Source: Persicaria tinctoria
Taxonomy: Eukaryota; Streptophyta; Magnoliopsida; Caryophyllales; Polygonaceae
NCBI GenBank assembly: GCA_037127255.1
Contig: JBANSL010000016.1
Coordinates: forward strand, 8,992,501 to 9,056,500
DNA length: 64,000 nucleotides
Direction: 5' to 3'
The notes under the pieces are model-generated. The model was not told the origin of the DNA. It did no database searches and saw nothing but the letters and a program-made list of their open reading frames with translations. Numbering within the stretch: the stretch's first letter is position 1; every line of letters begins with the position of its first letter. This document shows, one piece after another, positions 44,008-55,164 of this stretch. The translations under genes and the position numbers were made by a program.

Positions 44008-45399
44008 TCATCTCCGGGGTCGTTGGTCATTCCATATCTGCTGAGCAATAGTGTCACGAAGAGCCTTGATTCCAATGGCTGGTGGCTCCTCTTCTGGCTC
44101 GAACAGGCCGTCCACCTCCATCTCATCTGCACCTTCTGGGTGGTCATACGCATCATCCTCGTCTTTGTCCATTGCATCATCCGGCTCTTGAAACCTGGAC
44201 TCGTCCTCGTCATTCACATCGTCTCTCCAAAGACGTAGAAGGTTGTGAAGGGCGAAGCAGCAGTTTATGAGCGACACTTGTCGTGCGACTGAGTACTTGG
44301 GCATCCACCGGAGGATCTTCCACTGACCCTTAAGAACACCGAATGCTCGCTCAATAGCTCCGCGAAGTGACGAATGCACCTTGTTGAATGCTTCCTTGAG
44401 GTTTTTAGGTTGTGCCGCTTGGAAGGTTGGCCGGTGGTACTTTGTCCGCGAGTATGGCACCATGTACCCATCTCGGTCCGGGTAGCCCTTGTCACATAGG
44501 TAGTAGCGACCAGCAGGGGGTGGGGGAAGTTAAACCCTGGTGTCCGATGGGCGTGGTCAAACACACGTGCATCGTGTGCACTCCCCTCCCATCCGTTTGA
44601 GATGAAGGTGAAGATGAGGTCGAAGTCGCAAACAGACATGACGTTGAAGGTGCAAATCCCTTTCCGGCGTCGGAATGGAATCTACTCGTCGATAGGGATG
44701 GTGGCTTGGATATGGGTTCCATCGATGGCACCTATTGCACCCTGCATGGGAGAAGTAAGGTGTTACGACCATAAGTCATCCATACATGTAGGAAACGGTC
44801 CCATGTAAAATTGTTACCTTGAAGTACGGCCAATAACGGTTGTCGTTAACGATTTGCTCGGGTACCCGGCGGAACTCGGGGTCTCGTGGTTTGATCAGCT
44901 CCCTGGCGAGGCCAGTGAAGCCGTTGGCCGGGCCCCCGTCGATTGCATCACAAACGTCCCGTATCGCCTCTGAGATGGTGTAAGTGGAACGTTGGAAGCG
45001 TTCACAAGCGTTTCGCTGGCTTTGGCCCCAAGCCATTGTGTTCACAAATATTGCGACCTTCTCCATCACCGAAATCTGATTGGATCCTCGAAGTCCGTAT
45101 TTATGTTCTAGGACCCCACATAGCTTAAGATACACACGCTTCTCCATTCGAAAGGCGTTAATACTACGGACCTCCCCATCGTTATTCAGTATGTCATGCA
45201 CCCATCGTCGGCCTGTGTACTCGAAGATATAGCAAAGGATCTTGTACACTCGGGTGAAGTAGTGATGGACCACCGGGATAGACCTCTGTAATATATGGAT
45301 CATGGCAATGACGAGTATGATACCCCGTCGACGCATCATCATCGTGTCCCCATTGGAAGTGGCCCTGTGGAGGATCCCCATGATAGGAATTAACCACAA
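44008..45399 (-). pseudogene. PIF/Harbinger transposase (HARBI1-type DDE nuclease), damaged
   Basis: Exons 44819-45399 and 44008-44741 join across a 77-bp intron (AAG|GTAACA, CATGCAG|GGT) to read YFK|GAIGAIDGTH. The helix region MEKRVYLKLCGVLEHKYGLR, the first catalytic Asp (AIDGTH), the second Asp (YYLCDKGYP) and the Glu (RGAIERAFGVLKGQWKIL) are all present. Two lesions exist. A TAG at 44682-44684 falls in DE*IPFRRRKG, where Gln would be expected. A one-base shift lies in the C-run at about 44518-44531, between FNFPHP and PAGRYYLCDKG. The protein cuts and joins element DNA together with the Myb/SANT partner; this copy should not be able to do so without readthrough and frameshifting. Confidence 0.85.
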
Positions 45400-45785
45400 G
45401 TACCAAGTTTATGTTATCGTGCAAATATAAGAATGCACACCCACAAGCATACTCAACCATAACAATGCACAACCATAAGCAACACAACCATTAGCATCAA
45501 CCATAACAATGCACGACCATAAGCCAGCCAACCAAAGGAATGCACAAACAACGTTACCAATTACAAACATATAGCAACAAGTAGCATACACAACCAAGCA
45601 TAAGTTTGAAGTATGTATTCGAAAATAAGTACCATAAGGTTCATGCCTCCATTTGTCACATACAGTTGGAAATAGAAAGTAGACAACAACGCATACGCAC
45701 TAATGCACTTATGAGGACGGGAAAATGAAATGCAAATGTAGGCTACGACGTAGTTCGAAATCCTCCACCAGGGAGCGGAATGGGC

Positions 45786-47062
45786 CTAAGGACGGCCGCC
45801 ATTGAGATCATACAACCACTGCAACCACCTCACTCTCCTGTCGTTGTGCTTGATACCGACGAACAGGTCTCTGCGCTCAGGGTCCCGCATCAGCTCGACA
45901 GTGAAGCACCAGAGAGGGTCAGCGACATCAATCAAACCTTGTTGGACGGGCTCCTCAACAATGTCCAGAGCTTGGTTGGTTATGTTCACTGGCTTGCTAG
46001 TGCAGACCTCCTCCCGGGCGAGATAAGCCTTCAGCGCACCGCTTGTCTCCTTCACCGCGTCAACGTGTTCATGGTACAGCCGTGACGCCTCTGACTTCCT
46101 GGAGGACCTCTTCGCTGGTGGTTGTCCCAATGCAGAAGCGGAGTTAGCCATTGTTCGCTTGTTAATGTCGACAGGGGGTGATGACAAACCTGTTGCTGCA
46201 GCCCCATTGGTGCTGGGAACATCCCCGCAAATCCCATGGAGAACCTCCTGCATGGAAGGAGGCTGGCCAGATTGTAGTTGGCTCGCGAACAGCTCGTCTA
46301 GCTCCGTGTCGAGTGTCCCGTATTCGGTCTCTTGTGTCTGCACACCACCTCGACCATCGTCGTTGCCTCCATCGAGGTTGATATAGTCCATCCCATTATG
46401 ATCGTAGCCTTCAGCTACAGCCACCTGGGGAGCTGTTTCCCGTTGGCTGGGATCCATCGAGGGGGCAACACAGTACTTCCCGGTTGCCACAGTTCCCCCA
46501 TACAGTTGATCCCAAAGGTCCTCCAACTCGGGCTGAATACCTTTTTTTCTATACTTCCTGAAGTCGGAGTTCTCCTAAAGATATGATCCCAAGTTATGTA
46601 AAATTCAAGACGGGAAAAATTGTCAAAAACCAACAGGTAGAGGAGGGCACTAACCGCGATCTTCTTCTCCCACCACTCATCGGATGCCTTGATCGTGCCC
46701 TTCTCGGCATCCCATCCCAATCCGGTCTCAGAATTCTTTAACGATTTCCACTCGTTGTAGTATTTCTTCATGTCACGATTGCGGTTCTTCAATGTGTACA
46801 TGTTCGGCTTCTTCCCCGACAACTCCTGGAATTCTAGGGTGAGCACACCCCAGGGGAAAGGCTGGTCTCTCCCGACAACCCGCTGGTGGCGAAGGAGAAC
46901 CTCAACAAACAATTTCGTATGCTCATATGACCAGTAAAAGGGAGGGGGCGTTGGCTCATCATCGCCTCCTTGCGTCTGCTTCCCCTTCCCCTTCCCCTTA
47001 GCCTTACCACTACCCTTACCCCTTCCATTTTCGTTTGCGTTGCCGTTTCCGTTCGAAGCCAT
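45786..47062 (-). CDS. Harbinger Myb/SANT-like DNA-binding protein
   Basis: Two exons (46655-47062 and 45786-46574, donor GCG|GTTAGT, acceptor TTTAG|GAG) give about 399 codons without a stop. After a low-complexity Asn/Gly/Lys leader, the region FYWSYEHTKLFVEVLLRHQR through TLKNRNRDMKKYYNEWKSLK matches the plant Myb/SANT-like domain with its trihelix, W residues and WWEKKI end. The long acidic middle and the C-terminus (CFTVELMRDPERRDLFVGI, then WLQWLYDLNGGRP) are typical of this class of element proteins. In PIF/Harbinger elements this protein recognises the ends and helps bring the transposase to the nucleus. The start at 47062 (MASNGNGN) is the first ATG in frame. Confidence 0.85.
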
Positions 47063-48301
47063 ACGCACTTGTGGGCTAACAACGACGACACGAATGCATT
47101 GTCATCCCACACACCCGGGAAAAACAAATTCAGTCACAAATTAGAAGTTCAACTAGAGAGTAATTGTCAAAATGTTCAAAAATTTGGTCCCAATAGAAGC
47201 TGACGGGAGGAAGGCAAAACCCTAGTCGTGTGAACAACAAGTTTGGGCAACAAACATACGAATGAAAGACTGAATTCAGGCATCGGAGAACCGGAATTAG
47301 GAATCCGTTCAACAAACAATTGGAATAAAGTAAGCAATTTCAACCACACGAAGACCGACCACATAAAGGAGATACAAGTACGGGAACTCACATGGTGAGA
47401 AGACGATGTGGGTTTGCGGCCTCCGGGGGGAGCTGGCTTGCTTGTGGATGATCTTCCCTTTCAAACGCCGGCGGATACCACGGTCGTCTTCACCGACAAT
47501 TGGAGTCCCGGTCGACCCTCTTCTTCCTCCTCTCGAAACTGGGATGGATGTTGGGGCCGCTTCTGGTTTTTAGGTCGAAGTAAAACGAAGGCCAAGGGTA
47601 ATTTGAGGGGCAAAATGGTCTTTTACCATCGAACAGTAAGGTCATTCTTGTAATTTGCAATATGCCCATTTCCCCGCCCATCCCCAACCTACCAAATACG
47701 CAGGAACCTTTTTTTTCAAAAAGTATCTCCATCTCATCCACCCCCAAAAAGTATTTCTATCCCCTCCACCCTCAAAAAGTATCTCCACCCCCTAAAAAAT
47801 TTCCCCCAGCCAAACACGCCCTAATACGTTTAGTGTGGAGGGGATTCCTGAGGCCTACGCTAAGGTGAGAGGAATCTGGAAAGAAGTAAAGAAGGGTAGT
47901 TCCCCTAGTGAGCTGGAGTTTGTACGGGTCCATGTGAAGGACAGGTACATATACAAAATGGATGAAGCGTTGGCGACAAGTGATTTAGTCGATATTCAGT
48001 TTATGCAAGCTTGGTTCCCGTAGTTGCAAACTGTTAAACTTGGTTAAGGCCTAAACTCTTAAGGGAGGGATTGGTGTATTAGAGTCTGAACTGAACACTT
48101 TATGGAAGGTTGATTTTGTTTTCAGGTAGAGTAGCTTTGCATTTAGGTAAGAAGGTGAATCTAATTCATTGATGGATTATCTCTGCACACTGAAAGAAAT
48201 TCAAGATTTCAAATAGCACAGTACACTGAAAGAACTCTCCATTCCTCGAGTAATGCCTAAACCATCCCATCCTTGAACGTCGGACTTACCATTTACCAAC
48301 C

Positions 48302-48760
48302 TCACACGTACCTATCACAATCAATGAGCTCGGACACACACATATCCTCAGCAGCCCCTGTATCGTTTGCGATTGGCCTGAATTGGATCGATCTCGGGAG
48401 CCATCTGTCCTTCCCTACACAAATATCCGCTCCATTCCCCACAACGCACCTCACCCCGGCCTCCAACATCTCCCTTCCCCTTACGAGACTTCTCCAAGCA
48501 TAGCTCGGTTTATATCCCAATCGTGCCTCCATAAAATTACTCGATGGAAAGTATCGAGCTCAAAGCAAGCAGCCCAACAAAGACTCAGGCTCCTAAATAA
48601 GCCTCCATCCCTGTCGTGCTAGTAGCGCCAAATTGAATACCTCCAGATCCTTGAATCCAAGCCCTCCTTTTATACTCTTAGGTTTGCATATTCTTTTAAT
48701 TTTCAACTCATCAAATGTACATGTCTTCTCCCGTTGATGGAGAAGGCCTACGAGCTCTCT
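48302..48760 (-). pseudogene. LINE reverse-transcriptase C-terminal fragment
   Basis: Minus-strand frames read [20 protein letters not shown] and, further on, MEARLGYKPSYAWRSLVRGR then GADICVGKDRWLP. The pattern GGLGFxDLxxFNxALLAKQGWRL ... GxxPSYxWRSI ... IGxGxxIxxxxDxWLP is the region after the reverse transcriptase in plant L1-type LINEs. Stop codons (for example between WR and EPESL) and missing flanks show it is dead. It lies just downstream of kelch-like copy B. Confidence 0.8.
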
Positions 48761-49065
48761 CAACTTGGGAAAATATTAGTAACTATAAAATTGTTTAAAT
48801 TTTTTTATAAAAAAATAAATATTTTATGTAGTTTTTAAAATTCAAAGAAAAATGTGCGTAAATAGTAAATAATAAGTATTCTTTTTGTCAAAATAAATAC
48901 CTAAAACGTGGATTGCACATATATACTTGAAGAAATAGAAATACTGGAAACCTACCAAATTAAATGCTGGGGCCACCAGTTGTATGTTTCCCCCATTATA
49001 TAATGTTGATATCTTTACCAAATATCGTAACCCTAAAAAGAAAAAAGGGGATTCTGATTCCAAAA

Positions 49066-49071
49066 TATAAA
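49066..49071 (+). promoter_or_regulatory. TATA box of the LEA_2 gene
   Basis: TATAAA lies 62 bases upstream of the ATG at 49133, implying a leader of about 30 bases. Confidence 0.5.
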
Positions 49072-49132
49072 GAGGGGATTCGTCTGTTTCCGGTGGATCG
49101 ATTTTGGTGTCTTTACCGAATATCAGTCGTCA

Positions 49133-49729
49133 ATGGAGATCGAGGATCCCACGAAAGCCAGGCTCCGTAGAAGACGAAGAAATACTTGCGCTTTGGTAAC
49201 GGCCGCCTCCTTGATTGCGATCTTGCTCCTGATCGTCATCCTCGCCCTCACCGTCTTCAAGGCCCGCCGCCCTGTCACCACCGTCAACTCCGTCTCCCTC
49301 TCCGACCTCGACGTCTCCCTCCGCGGCCTCTCCCTCCACCTGAACGTCAGCCTGGACGTCGATGTGTCCATCCGAAACCCTAACAAGGTCGGATTCAAGT
49401 ACGGCGGCAGCTCCCTCTTGCTGGACTACAGAGGCGATGATGTCGGCGAGGCTCCAATCCCCGCCGGCGACATCTCCCCCGGCGAGACTATGCCTCTGAA
49501 TCTCAATCTCACCGTCATGGCCGACCGATTCCTCTCCAACTCCAACGCTTTCTCCGACGTCGTCTCTGGTACGCTGCCCCTCTCCGCCCACACCTCCCTC
49601 TCCGGCAAGGTCTCCATCCTAGGGTTCATTCACATCCGCGTCGTTTCTCACACCACCTGCAATTTCTCTGTTAGCATCACCAATCGGAACGTCTCCGAGT
49701 CAGACTGTACCTACAAGACTAAATTATAG
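49133..49729 (+). CDS. LEA_2 / NDR1-HIN1-like (NHL) membrane protein
   Basis: A single-exon gene of 198 codons. A basic cytosolic start (ARLRRRRRN, residues 9-17) is followed by one membrane segment (about residues 19-42, LVTAASLIAILLLIVILALT). The rest, about residues 50-198, is the LEA_2/WHy fold: LHLNVSLDVDVSIRNPNKVG contains the NPN motif characteristic of NHL proteins, followed by GSSLLLDYRG and GETMPLNLNLTVMADRF. Several Asn-X-Ser/Thr sites in the C-terminal part suggest an extracytosolic, glycosylated domain. Family members sit in the plasma membrane or ER and act in pathogen or dehydration responses; the exact role here is not known. The ATG at 49133 is the only one that keeps the basic-plus-membrane start. 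Confidence 0.9.
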   Translation: MEIEDPTKARLRRRRRNTCALVTAASLIAILLLIVILALTVFKARRPVTTVNSVSLSDLDVSLRGLSLHLNVSLDVDVSIRNPNKVGFKYGGSSLLLDYRGDDVGEAPIPAGDISPGETMPLNLNLTVMADRFLSNSNAFSDVVSGTLPLSAHTSLSGKVSILGFIHIRVVSHTTCNFSVSITNRNVSESDCTYKTKL

Positions 49730-51367
49730 CATCTCTTTCTTCAATTCCTAGTCCTCTTACTTACAGATTCCCACTCAATGTACATGAATTTGAGATCCAG
49801 TTTACTCGCGGATTACGACTATGATATCATATCTGTTGCAAATCTATAGATCCAATTTCTTGATTGATTGATTGTTCTGAATTCAAATTGGGGATCCAAG
49901 ATGGAAGAAAAGCCCTTTGATTGCTACAGAAATACCAATAGTTGGAGTGTGGAATGAAGCAAGATTTCAATTTTGAGTGAGCTTCACTTCAAATCGGAGT
50001 GGAAAGGTGTCTCTCTCGTGGATCTCTCATTTAAACAAGTTAGTTTTTTGTCTCTTTCAATCCGTGTGTTGTTTGAAATTTGCGTACTTTGGGGAAAAAT
50101 TGAAGGTTCCTACATCCTACCTGCCCTGAGAGTCAAAGATTACACTTAAAAATTAATACCCGGAGATTGGTTAGATGGAGGTTAGTCATTTAATTTAAGT
50201 CGAATCGTGTGAACCCAATAAAGAAATTTGGTGTATAGGTAGCAGTTATAACTCACAACAAACACCATTCATTTATTTTGGGTTGCTCTGTCCTGTTTTT
50301 GCGTTTTCCGTATTGTACCAAACCTTTTGAAAAAGTCTGTGATAGCCGAGGTTTTGACAAATACTCCGCAACAAAACTTAGTTTTCATTTGGCACTAGCA
50401 TCTTTTTGTTGTAAGATAGTATGTACACCGTAAATTAGTATTAAGTAAATGCACGTCCTTATTCGATGTGGTGTTCTAAACCCTAATTTGTGGTGTATTT
50501 AGTTTCTGTGTTTTTTAGAAGATCAACCGGTCTTTGGATCTTTAAGTTTTTAACCTTTGATATTATATACTACGTATAGTTTTTAATGAAATTTATATAA
50601 GACTTTAGTTCGATTAGTCTTTGAAATAAAAAAATTTCAACTGTTATTCACTAAAACATTATAGAGCTTTGATTGTCTATTCACAATTTTACATCAACTA
50701 TCCCATCAATTTCACATGTCGAATCAATTGCCATTTTACCAAACAAAGATTTAGCATCCTTTGGTCCATTATGCAGCTTTTATAGGTGTAATCAAGCCTA
50801 CTAAAGATAATACGGAGTAGATACATACATATTCTAAAACCAATTTCATATACATTTCAAAAGGAGTATATTGTCGAATCAATCTCTTTGGAATGAAAGG
50901 ATAATAGATTTGTCCTATACTTCTATCGATTGATTGAAACTAGTCCATACCAATGAAGAAATTATTGCAGTGCTAATTGATACCCATAAATTTTATTTGA
51001 AATTGGTAAATGAAGCTACCATTGTAGAGAAGACAATCAATCACTTCATCATCCATAATCTATGTTCAATAGAAATTCAGAAATAGGTCATTTTCAACGC
51101 ATCAAGTTAGCCACATATATGTATATACCACGTAAAACACAGTTTTTAACAAGCTTGAATGCAAACACCACGGAAAACGGACGTGCAGTTGCGAGTGTTT
51201 AAGTCGAACCACAGCCTCAAACAACCATGTAAACACAACAAGCACACCAATGGTCTTATCAAACTACATCTTTATGATTATCCTGTTAGGTTTGCGAATG
51301 AAGGTACTTGACATTGTCTCTGGTGTGAACTAAAAGGCTACTGGTTTGCTTTGCACAAGTGTCAAGC
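49730..51367. other. AT-rich intergenic region
   Basis: It holds the 3' flanks of the LEA_2 gene (left) and the BI-1 gene (right). No gene, RNA or bounded repeat is recognised. Confidence 0.5.
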
Positions 51368-53557
51368 TTAGTTCCTCTTCTTTCTCTTCTTCTCCTCCTT
51401 TCCAGCTGAGTTCTTCAACTGCACAAACCAAAAGCGTACCCCAATCAGTCACACACATTTACGGTTGAGATGTCAAGATTTGGTTAACAACATTCACAGG
51501 GTCACTTTGTGAAGAGTAGTTTTGTTTTTATTGTAAGATTGATGTGCAAAGTGAATTAAAGAATACTACCAAGTTAACTAGACTAGACTTGAACAATGAA
51601 ACAGAAAGAAGTTTAACGCCACATACCATAATAATGAGGATCCTCACAAACACAGCAACAAAGTCGGTGAAAAGAGTCAGGGCATGCTTGACATAGTCGA
51701 AGTCTCCTGCGTGCACTCTCTCAATGATATCTTGGGTGTCAAAGACAATGTATCCCACAAAGACCAGGAGACCAAAGTACAACTGCAAAAATAAAGATGC
51801 AAAAGTAGAATGTTAAATCTATGACTGCAGACTCAAAAGCCAAAGAAGCGGCATCACACTAGCTGGAACATACCTCAAACATAAAGACAGTGGAGGAGCC
51901 TCCAAAGAGAGTGGAAGCAATGTTCAGCCAGATGAGGATAGAGATGCCAGACGACAACAGAGCACCCAAGTAAAGGAACTCCCTCCGCCTTGCGTAGAGA
52001 GCAGCTGCTGAGAAACAGCCAAATGCTATGGCACATCCCACAAATGCGCTCACCAGAATACTGCATTAACCAAATGGTCAATAAATAAATTGGTTTATAT
52101 CCAATCCGAAAGAAAACGGCAGAGAAACCTACTCTCAAACCAAATATGCATTATGGCACTGTACCAATCATGAAACAAAGATTTTATCATCCACCTACCA
52201 ATTATCATTATAAGTTCTCTTCAACCCCAGGCTACATGTAGGTTGAAGGCCTTACATCCATCTCCAAAAGGGTTCAAATGGGTCAGAAATAAGAAAAGAA
52301 GTTCGTCCCTTATGTGCCATTTTTTAGGGATAAATTCCATTTTTTATCCTTAACCGTTTACCTTCGTTGCATTTTGATCCCTAACATTTTAATTGTTTCG
52401 AGATAGTTCACTTCAAAACATTTTTCTCCTGTTTCCACTTAGTACTAACATTTAACATGTTTCATTTATTCTATTGTTGAAGAAGTCCAATGAACAACGG
52501 AAAAAAAAGGGTTATGGAGTACTATGAAACAATTCAAAGAAGAGCATTTCTTTTCTTGGCCATTTCCCAAGGGAAGAAATTTCACAACGAAGAGCACTAC
52601 ACTACTCCCTTTTCTTGGCCCCACTAAACTCCTTACCAAGCAATATCACCCTTTGGATCAACAAATATAACAAAGACCTCATATGAACTATCAATGAAGC
52701 AGTGAAAATCCTAGTGCCTTCTCAATTAAGAGAGCAAGCACAAGCATAAAGCATAAAATATTTATAAGGTTTCTCCAAACAGAGTGAAAATACTAATGCC
52801 TTCTAACCCAAAGCATCAATTATGAGAGCAGGCAGAAGCATAAAGCATAAAATATTTACAAGGTTTCTCCAAACAGGATGATAAGCATAACACATCTCAA
52901 AACTGCATACCTTGAGTCAATTTGAATAGCCAAATCTATCACAGGACCAATGGAAGCTCCTTGGAGTACAGCAGAACCCATCAAAATTCCAAGCCTCTTG
53001 CGCTGCAAAGAGATTCACAACATCAGAATCAAAATACAGGAAAATTCACAATCCATAATATATGTGCGCAATGGAGACGGCGAGACATCTTTTTATATTA
53101 CCTCTTCATAAGATGGCGTTGAGAGAACCCAAAAAACGCATCCAACGCTCGCAAGGGTAGTCAGCATACCGCCAATGTTCAAAAGGAGGTGCAGATATGC
53201 TCCCACAGCCGACGCGGCCAGAGCACAGCATAGCGTCAAATAAACCTTTCAAGTTTCAATAGCAAAACAACAGGTCAACGGAAAAATCAACGATCAAGAT
53301 GAAAAACGGTTCAATTAGGGAAACATTTTGTCGGAGAAATTGAACCTCGCTAACAGAAATTCACTCGAATTGTAATATCTTCCGATCCAATTCGAAGAGT
53401 GATTAAACCTAGAAAGCAAGAAACGGCGACTCGATAGGAGAGAGAAGAGGCGAACCTGTTTCAGATGCGATTGAACGGTAGGGGAGATCTGCGAGAGGTT
53501 CTTGAAATCAAAGCCGGGGCGGGGTTGTCCGGGGCGGGATTGGAAGTAGGAATCCAT
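51368..53557 (-). CDS. BI-1: Bax inhibitor 1 (BI-1, TMBIM family)
   Basis: Six exons: 53456-53557, 53102-53245, 52911-53002, 51874-52060, 51627-51782 and 51368-51418. They sum to 732 bases, 243 codons plus stop, against about 247 residues for plant BI-1. It starts [20 protein letters not shown], then [14 protein letters not shown]. It continues with six or seven hydrophobic helices (for example [36 protein letters not shown] and [20 protein letters not shown]), the conserved [19 protein letters not shown], and a very basic tail ([10 protein letters not shown]). BI-1 is an ER membrane protein that suppresses programmed cell death and affects ER calcium and the unfolded-protein response. All key family motifs are intact and no frame damage is seen. 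Confidence 0.96.
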
Positions 53558-53701
53558 TGTTCGTTCAGCTTCTTCCGAGAGAAAGAAATTGAGAGATCGT
53601 AGAGAAATTGTGCTTAGGGTTCTTCGATTGAAAATGCAACAGCAAGCGATCGACGAAGATTGTGAACGTGAAATTTGGAGCAATTTGGGGGAGATTTTTG
53701 C

Positions 53702-53709
53702 TTTAAATA
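53702..53709 (-). promoter_or_regulatory. TATA-like element of the BI-1 gene
   Basis: TATTTAAA on the minus strand lies about 145 bases upstream of the start codon. Confidence 0.35.
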
Positions 53710-53863
53710 GCGAAGGCTTTTTTCTCCTTCCGCGAAACTTCTGGGCATTTATTTTTCTTGGTGAGAAATACTAAAAATTGTCTAGCGAGTTCTAGAATGA
53801 CCGATTTGCCCCCACAATAATCTTATCCACTTTAATGTTTTCTTATCCTTTTTATTACTTATA

Positions 53864-54081
53864 CATCCGTTCCAAAATACATGGTTTTTGTTTTTTAATA
53901 CGTTTTTTAATGAGCGGAAAACTCTGTAAAATATTATTTTTTTATATAATTTTATACTTATTAGTAATAAGTATCAAATTATATAAAAAAATATTAACTA
54001 AAAATTAATATTTTATAGAATTTTTCGCTCCTTAAAAAACATGTCGAAAACCAAAAGCCCATATATTTTGGAACGAGGGAG
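53864..54081. mobile_element. Stowaway-type MITE
   Basis: The left end CATCCGTTCCAAAATACATG and the right end (complement) CTCCCTCGTTCCAAAATATA are inverted and flanked by TA. The arms also share ATTTTTTTATATAATTT. It lies in the upstream region of BI-1. Confidence 0.7.
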
Positions 54082-54083
54082 TA

Positions 54084-54825
54084 TATTTCTGCGAAAATAA
54101 AATGTGTTTTTTTTTTGTATCTCTAAAGTTATTTAAAGAATTTTTTTTATACCAAGGAATATTTAAAAGAATTTTCTTTTACCAAAATAATAAAAATGTA
54201 AGGTTTAGGTTTAGAGGATGAAATTAAAATTGTCAACTATATGGAAGCCTCGATCATTATAGAGAATAAACAATTAAATTAGTTTAAGTTTCTGTTTTCT
54301 ATGATAAAATGTTATATATGCTTTGAAAAATACTACACGATTTAATTTTAAAATTCGATAAATTAATCATTATATCATATTATTATAAAATATTGATAAA
54401 TTACTCTGAATAAAATAAATAAATTTGATTAATTATCATCTTAAATTGTTAGCAAACTTACTTTAAAAATCTATTCCATCTCATAAAATGAAATAGATAT
54501 AAATAATATATTCATATTTAACAAAATCAGATAAAATATTGTGAAAATTAATCAAGCTGCGGATATTAACAAAAATTCCCTTGAAATTGTTTTAAACTAT
54601 TGATATAGTCCAAAATTCGTCCATTGAAACACAACTATGCCAAACTTTGTCAGTTGTAGAAGTCGGTGTCGATTGGACATTTTTCGACATCGAAAGTTAG
54701 AGAATGTGCCATGTATTTGATTATTATTTCGATAGCAATTCAGTTATAAAATTTTAAACAATGAAAATGTGGGTATTTATATTAAAAATTACCAATTTGG
54801 TATTTGATAAACGCGTAATTTTCTA
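54084..54825. other. AT-rich spacer
   Basis: No gene or bounded repeat is recognised. Confidence 0.4.
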
Positions 54826-55147
54826 GAATACTCCGTATATGTGTGTTAGAAATCGGCATATGAAAATTAATACTCCACCGTATTTCGTTTTTGACATAAT
54901 CTGGAATGTTCATCATATGAGGAAGGGGCATTACTGTAATTGCAGAAACAACCATAAATAAGTTAATTAATTAAGGAATTTGTTCCAAAAACCAATTGGA
55001 GAAGACTCAAAGTCTCAAACGAAGCAAGGAATTTCGCATTAATTAATGTTGAAATGGGCCAACCCACCTGACTAAGCAAGCACATGCCCCCGTAGCCACG
55101 TCAGCAACTGTTACGCGAAACACATCACTGGAACCACTTAAATCTCG

Positions 55148-55164
55148 CCACGTGGCTTATAAAT
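55148..55164 (+). promoter_or_regulatory. G box plus TATA box (core promoter in the duplicated block)
   Basis: CCACGTGG is followed immediately by CTTATAAATC; TATAAAT is at 55158-55164. CCACGTCAG lies upstream at about 55098. An ATG at 55223 opens a 47-codon ORF (MKGNCEEARRERPKAKAPTS...) that matches no family I know. The same arrangement is repeated at 62117-62133. Confidence 0.5.

Larger units (their letters stand above)
40821..47821. mobile_element. 7.0-kb PIF/Harbinger element with three genes
   Basis: Ends are GGGCGTGTTTGGCTGGGG and its exact complement (18 bp). The flanks duplicate TAA (40818-40820 and 47822-47824), the typical PIF/Harbinger 3-bp target. The paralogous empty site in copy A (CATTACTACGTTTAGTGTGG, near 34198) shows uninterrupted host sequence. 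Inside are a coiled-coil ORF on plus (42295-42885), a transposase on minus (44008-45399) and a Myb/SANT protein on minus (45786-47062). The last two are the standard PIF/Harbinger pair. Inner left DNA (41000-41320) is CT-rich and looks like a promoter and spliced leader for the plus-strand gene. Confidence 0.95.
39048..48023 (+). pseudogene. kelch-like gene, copy B, split by a Harbinger element
   Basis: Exon 1 (39048-39347; MANVPTTFIDHIRSLQYYQN...) and exon 2 from 39658 parallel copy A with an intron of similar length. Three lesions are visible. A 7-bp near-duplication at 39848-39861 (TCAGGAG/TCAAGAT) shifts the frame. A 38-bp A-rich insertion at about 40503-40540 shifts it again. A 7,001-bp PIF/Harbinger element then interrupts the gene at 40821-47821. 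The 3' end resumes at 47825 (ACGTTTAGTGTGGAGGGG) and runs to the TAG at 48023. Frame arithmetic confirms that the tail continues the pre-insertion frame once the element and its 3-bp duplication are discounted. Kelch-like blades LVVGSRIYALGSGVYMMFDS and KTEEWEEIR are preserved. Confidence 0.85.

Noticed and set aside
49123..49629. Minus-strand 153- and 91-codon frames opposite the LEA_2 gene
   Set aside because: They are shadows of the GC-rich LEA_2 coding sequence, which has clear family motifs on plus.
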